A stretch of DNA of 64,000 nt, taken from NCBI GenBank assembly GCA_028641055.1, contig CM054057.1, positions 578,116,610-578,180,609 on the forward strand, read 5' to 3'. The stretch comes from Alopecurus myosuroides. Its lineage: Eukaryota > Streptophyta > Magnoliopsida > Poales > Poaceae. Under the pieces are notes generated by a model that ran no database searches, had not been told where the DNA came from, and was given only the letters and a program-made list of their open reading frames with translations. The translations under genes and the position numbers were made by a program. Of the stretch, positions 1-11,139 are shown in pieces; the first letter of the stretch is position 1; every line of letters starts with the position of its first letter.

Positions 1-1105
1 CGCCCTTCTACAATACCTGCAAAAATTGAGTACTTAAGCATAGAGTTTCTTCTGACAGTACGACAACAATGAAATTGGGTTCTGCAACTTTGGGCACTAC
101 CATCGTAATGCATTATTCTCGATCAAAAAAATAATACTAATTCAATATTCATATCTGACTTAAATCAATGTCTTCCCATTTCATATCATCTGACCGTATA
201 AGTGTTCAAATATTCAACTTCATACTAACATTTGAGTTAAGCTTCTTTCACCATACTTACAAGAATTTTAGTGGGCTAATCAGATTCAAGATTTAACTGA
301 CAAATCCATCATGCTGTCCCGATAGAGCGTTCTAAAAGGGAAGTGGAGGGCCAGATTCTACTACATCATCTGCTGTATATGACATGAAACAAAATCCTGA
401 TTAGATTGACTACCAGAAAAAGCAGTGATTTTTGTCAGATCAAACAAGCAGAGTAAAAGTAACAGCCACATACCTCTCTTATCACCTAGCGTATCGAGAA
501 TTGTAAGCAAATACACACTTCAATCAAAGAACAACAGGTAAGGCCGGATGACCACAGTACCACCGCAGTTGTTCAGTTCAGTAACGATTAGCTGTTCAAT
601 TCTGGATACCACTTGGATCTCGTTCCACAGAGTTCATATGACTCTAATTCTGATTTTACTACAGATTAAAAACGAAACTCGATCGCCCTAGAGCTGTTGG
701 GTCCTGCGAAGGAAAATCCATTATCCCGGTTCCTAAACAGACGATCCACCATTCTGCAGTTACAGCCCTAACCCTAACCAGACAAATTTTATCTGACCGA
801 CCCAACAGGCTAAATCACAAAGCAAGGCCTCATAGGATCTACAGGGCCACGATCAGATCAGCGCGACCCCGGCACCGGAGCAACAAGGTCGCAAACAGGT
901 AGAGGAGTAAAGAGAATCTGGGACAAGAGGAGAGGCGGAAGGGGCCTTACGGGCAGTAGGACTTGGAGAAGATGACGACGTCGTGGGCTTTGACGGTGGA
1001 TTTGACGAAGGACGCCGGCTTGGACGCCGAGGCGGATCCGAAGGCCGCGAGGGCGATGAACGCGGCGGCGGCCGCCGCCACGCCGAACCGCCGGACTGTC
1101 GACAT
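1..1105 (-). CDS. Glutaredoxin, CPYC class, secretory type; partial gene (exon 1 and start of exon 2)
   Basis: Exon 1 is 951-1105, starting at the ATG at 1105-1103. It encodes an Ala-rich hydrophobic N-terminus of about 28 residues that looks like a signal peptide, then the glutaredoxin start with VVIFSKSYC. The exon breaks inside the Pro codon of the CPYC active site, followed by donor GTAAGG at 950-945. The acceptor AG is at 18-17, and positions 16-1 restore Pro-Tyr-Cys-Arg-Arg-Ala in phase, so the intron is 934 bases or so and the rest of the gene lies left of the window. Glutaredoxins reduce disulfides and glutathione mixed disulfides using glutathione; a signal peptide suggests the secretory pathway, as in plant GRXC3/C4-type proteins. 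A longer frame reaches 1240, but the internal ATG gives the family-like N-terminus. The intron holds two telomere-like CCCTAA units near 765-778. No clear promoter motif is seen upstream. Confidence 0.9.
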
Positions 1106-1880
1106 CGTGTTCCGCCGCCGGCTAGGTCGAGACGCGGGGAGTAGGAGCCTCCGGAGACGGCGAGGTGAGTTTTCGGGGGCGAGCGAATCGGTGGTCTGAC
1201 GAGTGTGTGGGCGCTCTTCCTCGAGCGTGTTCTTTCGCAAGGATACATGAGTACGGGTCTAGATGACGGTTACGTATACCGTGGAATGCGTATTCTTGTT
1301 CCGGTCGTTCATCTGTCTTCCACCGTTTGTTGACTTGTTCAACGGGCAAAGTATGTTTTCGGGGCAAAAAATTAGTATTTATCCAGAGGGGAACCGCGAG
1401 CTTAAGTTTTTTTTTTTACGAAAAGCATTACTCCGTACAACATAAGCTCTCACAAACACGAGCATACAGTCACACATATGTACGCACGCACCCACACTCT
1501 ATCGCTATGAGCATCTGCAAGAGACCGAGACAGCAGATCAAGTCTTGAGCTTAATTTACTCCAAAACACATAAATACAAATCCCGGTGGCTCATCATCCC
1601 ATGAAAATGGCTATCTTGTAAACTCGCAAACCTTGCGCAGGAGTAAGCTGCTATTACTAGTACTAGTCAGCCTCCCGACGGGGTCTACAATCCAAAAGAA
1701 AGACCTAGCTCGCTAATCTCATCAAGAGTTGTCTTAATCACAGATTGATCATCCGTTCTTCCTCGCCACAACCGCGCCAGCTCACCAGCTCAACTCTATC
1801 CACTTCAAAGATAGTCTTAGTATAGCATGTTTGTACTACAAGAAAAACACATCTCGCATAGTCAAAGATTGAGCAACTAA
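1106..1880. other. Upstream region of the glutaredoxin gene
   Basis: No coding frame with family resemblance is seen. This stretch should hold the 5' UTR and promoter of the minus-strand glutaredoxin gene. It contains a T-run near 1410 and is otherwise unremarkable. Confidence 0.4.
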
Positions 1881-2653
1881 AGTGTATGTTTGATTCCGGA
1901 ATGATGTGCAATGTAACGTCATGGTTCTATTTCACTGGATTGGGTCGGTTTTATTTCTGTGTTTGGTTGGAACAAAATGGAACGAAATGTTTCTGTATAG
2001 TGTTTGATTATGACAACAAATTGGAATGGAATGGGTAGAATTTGGTTCAGATCACCTCTTTCATGTCAATGATGTGCATGCCTCCCACATGTGTATTGTT
2101 CTAATTGGTTGCACCACTTAGTCAAAATTTCAGCAACATTTTATTTATAATCAGCAATAAGTATAAATTTAGCCGAAATTTTACTTTTCTACCTCAAAAT
2201 CAAGCCGAACATGGCCATGGGAATTAAACCGGACATGGGAATTGAACTGCACGTGGGAAGGCAGGGTAGCCAATTAAAAAAGACAACAATACAGTAAAAA
2301 ATATATGAAACAATACTATCAATTCATATGATACTTATCAATAGTATGTCCATCCGATAACAATCCATACGGGCCATGTTTAGAATAATTGGCAAGTTGG
2401 CCGCTCACGTGCGGGGATGAGAACGAACGGGAGAGGTGAGATGGGAGCAACTTTCCTTTTCTTTTAATCATTAAACACCAAGAACCGTGTGATTCCACCG
2501 ATTTGGAGGAATCACTCGATTCGTCATACTAGGGGTATATTCCCTTTTCGGAATTGGTGGTTCTGCTTCCTTCTCCAACCAAACACGAGAATATCAGTCA
2601 GGTGTAGAATGAACCCATTACATTCTACCTCATGCTTCAAACCAAACACGATC
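1881..2653. mobile_element. PIF/Harbinger-like MITE
   Basis: The two ends are imperfect inverted repeats: the left begins AGTGTATGTTTGATTCC and the reverse complement of the right begins GATCGTGTTTGGTTTGAAG, each followed by similar GGAATG/GTAATG-rich sequence. Both ends abut TAA (1878-1880 and 2654-2656), the 3-base target duplication of PIF/Harbinger elements. It is 773 bases, has no coding capacity and is internally AT-rich, so it is probably a non-autonomous derivative. The exact ends are inferred by eye. Confidence 0.6.
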
Positions 2654-2656
2654 TAA

Positions 2657-2963
2657 GAGAGATCTAAGAGCCCCCCCCCCCTAAAACCTTGCACATAGCT
2701 CCCCTGAGCCTCACACTGTCCCTTGCTACAACTCCAATCGCAACCTTGTCACTTTATGTCTAAATAGCCGCATATGAATTTTTGACACTAGCATTAGGCG
2801 GTTTCCTCCGCTTACAAATTGGACGAATATCTTTGGAGAGACCCTCCCTTGGCAGCTCCACTTACAAATCGGGTTTAGTGACCTAGCACCGGAGCACTAC
2901 GACGTAAACGGGTAGAGGATTAATGCGAACCGAGAACTAGGAGGAGGTGAGAGCGGGCCTTAC
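2657..2963. other. Noncoding stretch with a poly-C tract
   Basis: No gene is seen. A run of C residues lies near 2670-2682. The right part corresponds by position to the intron start of the orphan glutaredoxin exon copy, but exon 2 is not found anywhere between here and 951. Confidence 0.3.
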
Positions 2964-3121
2964 GAGCAGTTGGACTTGGAGAAGATGACGACTTCGTGGG
3001 CTTTGATAATGGACTTGACGAAGGGCGCCGTCTTGGAAGCCGAGGCGGATCCAAAGGCCATGAAAGCGATGAATGTGGCGGCCTCCGCCGCCACTCCGAG
3101 CCGTCGGACCGTCGACTTCAT
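2964..3121 (-). pseudogene. Orphan copy of glutaredoxin exon 1
   Basis: Starting at the ATG at 3121-3119 the frame is open and parallels exon 1 of the left-edge glutaredoxin: a hydrophobic Ala-rich leader, then SASASK, FVKS and KAHEVVIFSKS. It ends at the same place with a donor GTAAGG (2963-2958). One Lys codon is inserted near the start. The active site differs: the Tyr before the first Cys is Asn and the Pro codon begins TC, giving a Ser-type codon. No second exon is seen downstream, so it looks like a truncated duplication whose reading frame survived. Confidence 0.75.
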
Positions 3122-3730
3122 ATTCCATCTTTGGAGACTGAGCGATTCAGCGAACGTGGGCTTCTAGTGGTCTATCTTTTGTACATGGACTGGTGGACTT
3201 GCACACAACACACATGAATGGAGTTCGTGGGCCAAGGTCATTTTTTTCACCGGTGGGATGTGCCGAATGGGGTATCACCAGGATTGGTAAAAGTCAGCCT
3301 GTCATGGTGGCCGAAAAGGTGACAATGCTTTGTCGGGCGGCCCAGTAGGACGAAGCGCAAGGTTCAAGGCCTAAATCCGACATTTAAGTGTCCAAGACGA
3401 AGCCAAAACAGATTATCGCCTTGGGATGGAGATTTTGGTATAATTAGTATCAGACTAGGACTTACGATTTATGTTGGATAGTACTTGCCTTGTAAGCCGA
3501 GTCACGATGCCTTTACAAGAAGGAAAGTTTAGGCCTTAGGGCTAAACTCTCCGATACTTGTTGATTGTAGGCTACATATATGCCTTATTGTGAGCTATAG
3601 AAACACGTCGGATCTCGCCACCGTCGCGTGATCCGAAGCAGGACACACTATGTGTGATCCTGACAGCGGATCCTTAAAGATAACTGGACTAGTTCCCTGA
3701 CACTAGCTCCAATAGCAATTTGCATCTCCA
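3122..3730. other. LTR-like relic, unassigned
   Basis: No ORF. The stretch around 3290-3700, with a GGCGGCCCAGTAGG segment and gene-like spacing, reminds me of the U3/R part of Tat-type LTRs such as that of element G (60229-60782), but I cannot align it or find ends. The call is tentative. Confidence 0.2.
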
Positions 3731-4704
3731 GGAGAAATGCATTCATTTGATTCAATAACCAATTCATTCTCGTGATGTATTCAATTATACTTTAGATTAG
3801 CTTACTGAAACTCAATTGTTTAATGCCTACAAAAATAATCTGTTCACAAGGTTGATCAGACCTTGTAGCCAAATTATTCTTGTATAACAACAAACACTTG
3901 GATTTCAACATATTACTAGTTTTCTTCCATATCTTGGCTTCCTTCTTTATTTCTTATTTTGTAGTCTTGGTCATGCAGGAATGCAGACATAGAGGTTTGG
4001 GAAGATCACATGTAATGATCAGGTTTGAGTACTAGTTTAGGAAGATGTTTTATTTCTTTTAGACACTTCCTTTCTGGTTGATGAGATATGTACATATTCC
4101 ATAAATATTTTAATATCAATTTTTATGTCATTTCCCACTTGTAGGGTTTGAATTGATGCTTGTTTGTATCAGTTGTGTTCTCTTGAACCTTGGCCATTCA
4201 CATTTAAAGGCGCACTTAATAGTTATGAGATGATTTAGGAAGGTGTTGTATGAATTGCTTGATAACTTAAAGAGTTCCTGTTTTTAAAGGACATAATATC
4301 TCTGCTGATGAGATCATTCAATTGTGCATTACAAATTTCTAGAAGTATGATCATTAGTTATGTGGTTTGAATGCTCACCCCTCTTTGCTCTATGTACCAA
4401 GTTGAATACTCCCAAGTCACTTATGGATATGTGGTTAAGGTTGTTGAGAGTTAGTGTTGCTCATATCCAAATCTAGTTTGTCTAATCAAATGATTTAGTT
4501 ATAAGATACTTGTTATAAAGATTACTCCAAAATTTAATCTTGACCAGATGATCTAAACCTAACTCATCATGTCAAGAGAAACATTGGTAACTTCGCTTTG
4601 TTTAAACTTTGTCACCAAAATTTCCTGTATTTTTAGATGCATGCTTTGCAAATGCACAAATTGTATTTCGATCCTTACAACTCCCTAAACACTGGGGTGT
4701 TACA
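3731..4704 (-). repeat. Truncated or solo LTR of TGTAACACCCC type
   Basis: On the minus strand this begins TGTAACACCCCAGTGTTTAG at 4704, a typical start for one class of grass Gypsy LTRs (element F starts TGTAACATCCC). It directly follows Copia coding sequence, so it interrupts the Copia relic. The far end is not resolvable by eye and no matching target duplication was found; the left limit is a guess. Confidence 0.35.
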
Positions 4705-4991
4705 GAAGGCGTCGCAGAGCTAGTTCACATGCTCCACCAGGGCAAGGCCACGCACCATGCCACCTTTCACTAGTCGACATGAACCATAGAAGTTTAGGTG
4801 CATGAACCTCGCATGCCATGTCCATGTGGACTGGGTGACTAACACATGCAGCTTGTACACGCAGCACAAGGAGCACATATTCGACCATGATCTGACAGCC
4901 ATTCTCGTAGAACGGGCCTAGACCGATGATCTTAGTTTTCAGCTGGTGTATGTAGTACACCTCGGTGACGGCATGGTGCTTGCCTGACTTG
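4705..4991 (-). pseudogene. Copia pol fragment: GAG-pre-integrase domain
   Basis: Read on the minus strand from 4991 down, the translation shows the Copia GAG-pre-integrase pattern: EVYYIHQLKTKIIGLG near the start, then after frame changes WHARFMHLNF and GMVRGLALVEHV, ending close to the usual LCDAC block at 4705. This domain sits between protease and integrase in Ty1/Copia polyproteins. At least one frameshift and one stop make it non-functional. The upstream protease portion lies at 58913-59135, separated by element A. Recognised by motif only. Confidence 0.7.
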
Positions 4992-4996
4992 CTCGC

Positions 4997-5483
4997 TGAT
5001 ACGTTGCAAACATATCTATAATTTTTGTTGTTTCATTTTTTTTTCTATCCAATGTCCTTATGTTATTATCATGTTTTCACATGTTTTCCTTCATTTTTCG
5101 GATGTTTCATTGACTAACCTATTGACAAGATGCCACAGTCCAGTTGTTGTTTTTTACGGGTTTTCTATCTCAGAAAAGTTTTGAAGGAAATATTCTCGGA
5201 AAGGGATGAAAATTCACGGAGATCAGTTTTTACACGGAACAAAGACGAAGTCCAAAGAAGAAACGGAGGGGTGCCAGGGGGCCACCAGGGGTGCGAGGCA
5301 TAGCCCCACCTAGGCCACTCCTGGTGGGCCCCTAACTTCCCCGGCCACCGCCACTTCGCCTATAAGATGTCCCTAATTAACACTAAATACATCGGGGACA
5401 GAGTTATTTTCCACGAAACATACAAACAGGCTCCATCACCTCGAAAGTCCAATCTAGAGCTTGCACCTGCCGAAGGGGGGAAT
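4997..5483 (+). repeat. Element A 5' LTR, first part
   Basis: Matches the start of the 3' LTR at 57370, including the CCTATAAGATG TATA-like segment near 5358 and the CACCTCGAAAGTCCAATC stretch near 5438. It is interrupted at 5483/5484 by element B; the LTR resumes at 51528. The last five bases, GGAAT, are the duplicated target. Confidence 0.85.
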
Positions 5484-6867
5484 ATATACGTCTCCAACGT
5501 ATCTATAATTTCTGATGTTCCATGTTGATATTATGCCAATTGCTACATGTTCTCCGTATGTTTTCCTACATTTTCCGGGACTAATCTATTGACAAGATGC
5601 CAAGTGCCAGTTCCCTGTTTTCTTCTGTTTTTTATTTCGGAAAAGTTGTTCTGGAAATATTCTCGGAATTGGACCCCACGAATCCCGAAGTTCCTATTTT
5701 CCCCGGAAGAATCCAAAAGTCCCGAAGAGCCCCCGAGGGGGGGGGCCACAGGGTGGCCACACCATAGGGTGGAGCGGGTCCCCCTGGCCGCGCCACCTGG
5801 TGGTGTGGGCCCCCTGGCCACCCCCCGGCATCGCCCTTTCACATATTTATACTCCCTCGAGGGAAAACCCTGAATAAAATTTGACCTTTTCCACAAAATA
5901 CATCTGTAGCTCTTCCGCCACCGCTGACAAGTTTCGGGGGACAGATCTGTGTTCTGGCACCCTGCCGGGATGGGGAAGTGCCCCCGGGAACCATCTCCAT
6001 CGACTCCACCGCCATCTCCATCGCCGTTGCTGTCTCCCATGGTGAGGAGGGAGTAGTTCTCCCCCGAGGCTGAGGGCTCTACCGTTAGCTATGTGGTTCA
6101 TCTCTCTCTCCCATGGTGTGATCTATATGTGATCATGAGCTTTGTAATCTATTTGAATTCGTAGATGTTACTCTTCATCTTTTGCTACTCAAGTGCTTTA
6201 TTAATATGAACTTTGGAGTCACCTTGTCCCGCGGTGTGAAGGTGACAGTGTGCACATCGTGTGTGTCTCCTCTATGAATTGTGGTGTTTGTCTAGTACCT
6301 TCTAGGGGCGCTCATAGTGACAGCGTGGGGCTAACTAGACATGGGAATGCTTACTTTAAGGAATGCTTTTTGCAGCCCTACGCAATGATTAGTGTTCGTT
6401 ATCCAACCGGAGAGGGTTAGGAGTAGCATAGTGAAGAAAAGATATTTAGTTATTCAATTATGTGATCATTGTTGAGAGTGTCCACTAGTGAAAGTAGGAT
6501 CCCTAGGCCTTGTTTCCAAGCATTGAAACACCGTTTTCCGCCTGTTCTGCTAGATGTTTGCTTGCTGCCATGTTTATTTCAGATTTCTATTATTACTTAT
6601 AACCATCCATATTACTCGCATTTCACTATCTCTTCACCGAACTAGTGCACCTATATACCTAACAAGTATATTGGGTGTGTTGGGGACACAAGAGACTTCT
6701 TATATCTTAATTGCAGGGTTGCTTGAGAGGGATATATTTGACCTCTACCTTCCTGAGTTCGATAAACCTTGGGTGGTCCACTTAAGGGAAACTTGCTGCT
6801 GTTCTACAAACCTCTGCACTTGGAGGACCAACACTGTCTACAAGAATAGAAACGTGCGTAGACATCA
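5484..6867 (+). repeat. Element B 5' LTR
   Basis: Begins ATATACGTCTCC (the usual TGATACG start is mutated) and ends GTAGACATCA. It shares a GC-rich palindrome near 5745-5812 with the 3' copy, followed by a TATTTATACTCC TATA-like box near 5846. Minus-strand ORFs inside it are chance frames. Confidence 0.9.
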
Positions 6868-6877
6868 AGCTCTTTTC

Positions 6878-6895
6878 TGGCGCCGTTGCCGAGGA
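6878..6895 (+). other. Primer-binding site of B (tRNA-Asp)
   Basis: TGGCGCCGTTGCCGAGGA, ten bases after the LTR end, is complementary to the 3' end of plant tRNA-Asp(GTC) with one mismatch. Confidence 0.85.
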
Positions 6896-7001
6896 GGTAA
6901 GGTAAAAGGTTCTCACATCCTCGAGTGTGAGTGCTCAGAGTTATTTCCTTTAGATTCTGAAATTTTGTCTTTTAGTTTCTTGTTTTCACTAGTTAGGCTT
7001 A

Positions 7002-7814
7002 ATGGAAAACAACAAAAATATGAGAGATCTTTATAATATTTTTCTTGAGTTAGGACATGAAGTGTTTGAAGAGAAAATTAAAAAACCTATGGAGGTTTAT
7101 TTGCATGCTAATAGCAATGTTATTAGTATGAATTCTTTGAACACCATTATTGCTAATTCTATGAAAAATTCTAAGCTTGGGGAAGCTAGTTTTGATGAAT
7201 ATGATATTTTTAGTCCCCTAAGTTTTGAGGAGGAAATTTTCTTTGATGATACCTTGCCTCCAATATATGATGATTATAATGATTGTGGTATTCTAGTTCT
7301 GCATGTTTACAATGATGAATATGATATTTTCAGTCCACCTACTATTGAGGAAAAAATTAAGTATGATTATAATATGCCTCCTATATTTGATGTTTACGAT
7401 GATGAGAATAATAATGATAGCTATCTTGTTGAATTTTCTCCCACTACTATTAATGAGAATGACTATGCTTATGTGGAGAGTATTAATTCTTTAATGCATG
7501 TGGATCATAATAATAATGTTTCTTATGATAGTTATATTGTTAATTTTATTCATGATGCTACTGAAAGTTATTATGAGAGAGGAGAAAATGGTTTCATGCA
7601 TCTCAACAATATTAAGTTTCCCCTCTTTATGTTGAAATTTTTGAAGTTGCACTCATTTTGTGTTCCTATGCTAGTCACTTTGTGCTTCGTTGACTTGTTT
7701 TTCTACAAGATTCTTTTTCATATGAAGTGGGTTAGACTTAAATGTGTTTTATATTTTCTTATTGATGCTCTCTTATTGTGCTTCAAATCTTATTCTTATG
7801 TGAGCATCTTTTAA
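7002..7814 (+). CDS. Element B ORF, unknown function, acidic repeats and membrane-like C-terminus
   Basis: A 270-residue intact frame starting shortly after the primer site. It resembles no gag or pol domain. Residues about 66-95 and 106-135 are two copies of an acidic unit with EYDIFSP and, 17 residues on, PPI-D-YDD. A middle motif, YIVNFIHDATESYYERG near residue 183, has a close counterpart in element C. The last 60 residues are hydrophobic, with two likely membrane segments around a basic KWVRLK loop. Composition is rich in Asp, Asn and Tyr, unlike a host gene. I recall similar frames in wheat Sabrina-type elements, but know of no assigned function. Confidence 0.6.
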   Translation: MENNKNMRDLYNIFLELGHEVFEEKIKKPMEVYLHANSNVISMNSLNTIIANSMKNSKLGEASFDEYDIFSPLSFEEEIFFDDTLPPIYDDYNDCGILVLHVYNDEYDIFSPPTIEEKIKYDYNMPPIFDVYDDENNNDSYLVEFSPTTINENDYAYVESINSLMHVDHNNNVSYDSYIVNFIHDATESYYERGENGFMHLNNIKFPLFMLKFLKLHSFCVPMLVTLCFVDLFFYKILFHMKWVRLKCVLYFLIDALLLCFKSYSYVSIF

Positions 7815-9551
7815 AAATCACTATGCCTAGCTGAAAGGCGTTAAAGAAAAGCGCTACCGGGAGACAACCCGTTTTATTTCTCCGTTTTCAACCTGTTTTC
7901 CTTCGTTTTATTTTGTTTTCTTTGCACCTGGGTGTTGTCTATTTCCTTAGCAACCCCACTGTATCTTTTCTGTGTGTCTTTTTTGAGCCAAGTAAAGCCT
8001 CTAGTGGAAAGTTGAGACTATATTTCGGATTTCTGTGCAGGAAACAGATTTCTGCTGTCCACTGTTAAAATCGTATAAAATCACAAAATTCAAAATGACC
8101 TGAATGTTTTTGTGCGTAATCCTGGGTTATATACGCAACTTTTCTTAGTTTACCACTTTTTTATTTGAGCAACAGAAGATTTTCTAAAAATCGATCTTTA
8201 CCTGCTATTCTGTTCTGATAGATTTCTGCCAATAATTGCATTTGCCTCTAAATCTCTTTATTTTGGTGTTATTTTGAGAAAAAGAGTTTTAAAAGAAGTT
8301 TTACAGTAGCTAATGTGTTTATTAGTGTTAGGATTGTGTTGAATATGAACCATGTGAATTTATTATTTCGATTGCACTAACGTTGCTAATGAAGATTGTG
8401 AGAAGTTTGGTGTGAAGGAAGTTTTCAAGGGCCAAGAGAAGAGAATGATATGATGTGATCAAGAAGAGTGAAAATCCTAAGCTTGGGGATGCCCCGGAGA
8501 TACATCCCAGCAAATTCCAAGAAGACTCAAGCGTCTAAGCTTGGGGATGCCCAAGGCATCCCCTTCTTCATCGACAAATTATCAGGTCACTTCTAGTGAA
8601 ACTATATTTTGATTCGGTCACATCTTATGTGCTTTACTTGGAGCATATTTTATTTTTGCTTTCAGTTTGTTTAGTTTTCTTTGCTGTCGTTTATGGTTGG
8701 ATATTATCATACTTGTGTGGGAGAGAGACACACTCTGTTTTTATTGCTTAGAACACTCTAGTTTTCATTCTTATTGTTCTGTGAGTGTTCACTTTTTGCT
8801 AGTACTGCGTTTAGCCTTTGTTTTCAATCATCTCTTTTTTAGAGCTGTTAGTACTCTCTAATTTTCATTGCTATATGCTTAGAGAGAGTTTTTGTTGTCT
8901 CATATATGTGCTTGGTTGGGAATAGAAATGCTTATGTGGTAGTTGGTATAGTGGAAAAATTTGCATGGTCTTGTAGATCACTAAACTGCTTCACTTGGAT
9001 CAGTGCTGTTGTTTTGAGATATTAATTTGCTTAATGGATAAACAGAAAGGACTAGTAAGTAGAAACTTTTAATGTTTGGTCTAAGAAACTTGAAGTTGTG
9101 CCACACTTAAAATTACCAGCTGGTAGAAACAATGGTATATGATTGCTACGAGTGATACATTTCTGATCGGCCTTTTGTTACGCACTATGGTCGGGGTAGC
9201 TAACAGTGACTTTTCACTGCCACGGACCCTCTTGGAGTGATTTGCATTGTGCCTTGTAAGATGATTTTCTTGATGTAATATTTTAACTCGTGAGTCTATG
9301 TTGAGGTTCCTGGCACTTCCACCATCCATATTTGCTAGCCTCTTCGGTAATGTGCATTGCCCTTTCTCACATTGAAAGTTGGTGCATACATCGCCAGTGC
9401 ATCCAAATCCCGTGGGAGGACTTTGCTCTCCTACACATAAGCCCATATATTATTCCTCAAAACAGCCACCATACCTACCTATCATGGTATTTCCATAGCC
9501 ATTCCGTGATATATTGCTGCATAACATCCACCTCCATTATGTTACTTGATG
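7815..9551 (+). other. Element B 3' untranslated region, first part
   Basis: AT-rich noncoding sequence after the ORF. It contains two internal copies of the element's polypurine tract (AAGCTTGGGGATGCC at about 8479 and 8538), the second folded into a hairpin, and a degenerate version (about 9370-9500) of a block conserved in A, C and D containing GTGCATCCAAATCCC and CCACCATACCTACC. Element C inserted at 9556/9557. Confidence 0.5.
8543..8563 (+). repeat. Hairpin with internal polypurine-tract copy (B)
   Basis: GGGGATGCC at 8543-8551 pairs perfectly with GGCATCCCC at 8555-8563 across a CAA loop. The left arm with the preceding CTT repeats the polypurine tract next to B's 3' LTR. Counterparts are at 45378-45398 (element C, minus) and 55475-55495 (element A). 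Confidence 0.7.
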
Positions 9552-9556
9552 ATGAG

Positions 9557-11139
9557 TGATGTTGTGTGTTGGGATACCCCAAGAGGAGGGTGTGATGAGC
9601 AAAACGATAGGAAATTCCCCTTAGTTAAGAACCAAGGTTATCAATCCAGTAGGAAAAAGAGGACTTTCAGAAGGTTGATGCCACTGACGGTGGTGATGGC
9701 TCACCGGTGTCAGCAACAACGTGGAACCTGCACACAACACAAGCAAAATACTTTGTCCCAACGGTACAGTGAGGTTGTCAATCTCACCGGTCTTGCTGAA
9801 AACAAATATTAGACGTATAGTGTGGAAAATAATGTATGCTCGCAGTAAGTAAAGAAAGCGGGAAATTGTGTTGGTTGGTTTAACAGTATAGGAAAATGAA
9901 CCGGGGTTCATAGGTTCACTAGTGGTGTCTCTTCATAAAAGATAGCATGCTGGATGAACAAATTACAGCTGGGCAATTGAAAAATAGAGGTTGCACCGTA
10001 GTGCACATATATGACATGATGACTATTATGATATTTAGTGCGGGCATTACACCAATATACATAGACCGTAATCCAACTGCATCTATGACTAATAATCCAC
10101 CCTCAGGTTATCATCCGAACCCCCTTAGGTATTAAGTTGCAAGCAACATATAACTGCATTAAAAAAAGTGTGTAATGTAAGCAATGATTACGTACACGGG
10201 CACTCTCACCGTTATTTCTCCCTAATGGCAACATCACATCCTGACCCTTCACGTTTATGTCACTCGAGCAAGGTGGTGAGGAGGCATGAAGCCATGAACC
10301 CATTATCGAGCATAAATACTCCCTCTTGGAGTCACTAGCAACTCCTTGGCCAGAGCAACCACTAGCAACGGAAAGCATGCAAGATCACAAATAACATATG
10401 CAATAAATACTATAATCAACTTGGCATAAGTTCAATATTCATCGGATCCCAGCAAACACGGCACATAGAATTACATAAGATCAATCTCGATCATGTTCGG
10501 GAGCTCACGAGATCTAAACATGGAGGCATATGAGGAGAAGACAACCATCTAGCTACTGTTATGGACCCGTAGTCCAAGGATGAACTACTCACGCATCACT
10601 CCAGAGGCAGGCATGGTGATGTAGAGGCCTCCAGTGATGATCTCCTCTCCAGCAGCGTGCCGGAGACAGCTTCAGAACCCCCTGATCTAGGGTTGACGAT
10701 GACGGCGGCTGCAGAACTTTTCGGGGATATTTGATCAGGTGTTTAGGGTTTTCCATCCGGGGGATTAAATATGCGAAAGGGTAGAGGCGGTGGAGCTCTG
10801 GGGGCCCCACACCATCCCCTGGCGCGGCCAAGGGGGGGTCGTGCCACCCTATGGTGTGGGCCCCCTAATGCCCCTCTTCGTCTCCTCTTTGGTCTTCTGG
10901 ATGCTTCCGGGGAAAATAGGACTTCCGGGCTTCGAACTTTCCAATTCCGAGAATATTTCCAGAACAACTTTTCTGAAACTAAAAACAGCAGAAAACAGGG
11001 AACTGGCTATGTGGCATCTTGTCAATAGGTTAGTCCGGAAAATCGATAAAACTGACATAAAGAAGGGAGAAAACATGTAGCAATTGGCATAACATCATCA
11101 TGGAGCATAAAAAATTATAGATACGTTAGAGACGTATCA
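9557..11139 (-). repeat. Element C 3' LTR
   Basis: 1583 bases, matching 47605-49179. In element orientation it starts TGATACGTCTC at 11139 and follows a polypurine tract ending CTTGGTACGCT. It contains the GC-rich palindrome at about 10809-10860 and a TATTTAATCC box just after it in element orientation. Confidence 0.9.

Noticed and set aside
765..778. Telomere-like CCCTAACCCTAACC
   Set aside because: Only two units within an intron; too short to be an interstitial telomere.
963..1199. Plus-strand ORF at the glutaredoxin locus, with a parallel at 2970-3167
   Set aside because: Complement of the glutaredoxin exon; the minus-strand frame explains both, including splice sites.
5543..6040. 165-codon minus-strand ORF in B's 5' LTR
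   Set aside because: Lies wholly in an LTR across the GC-rich palindrome; the 3' LTR copy breaks it, and it resembles no family.
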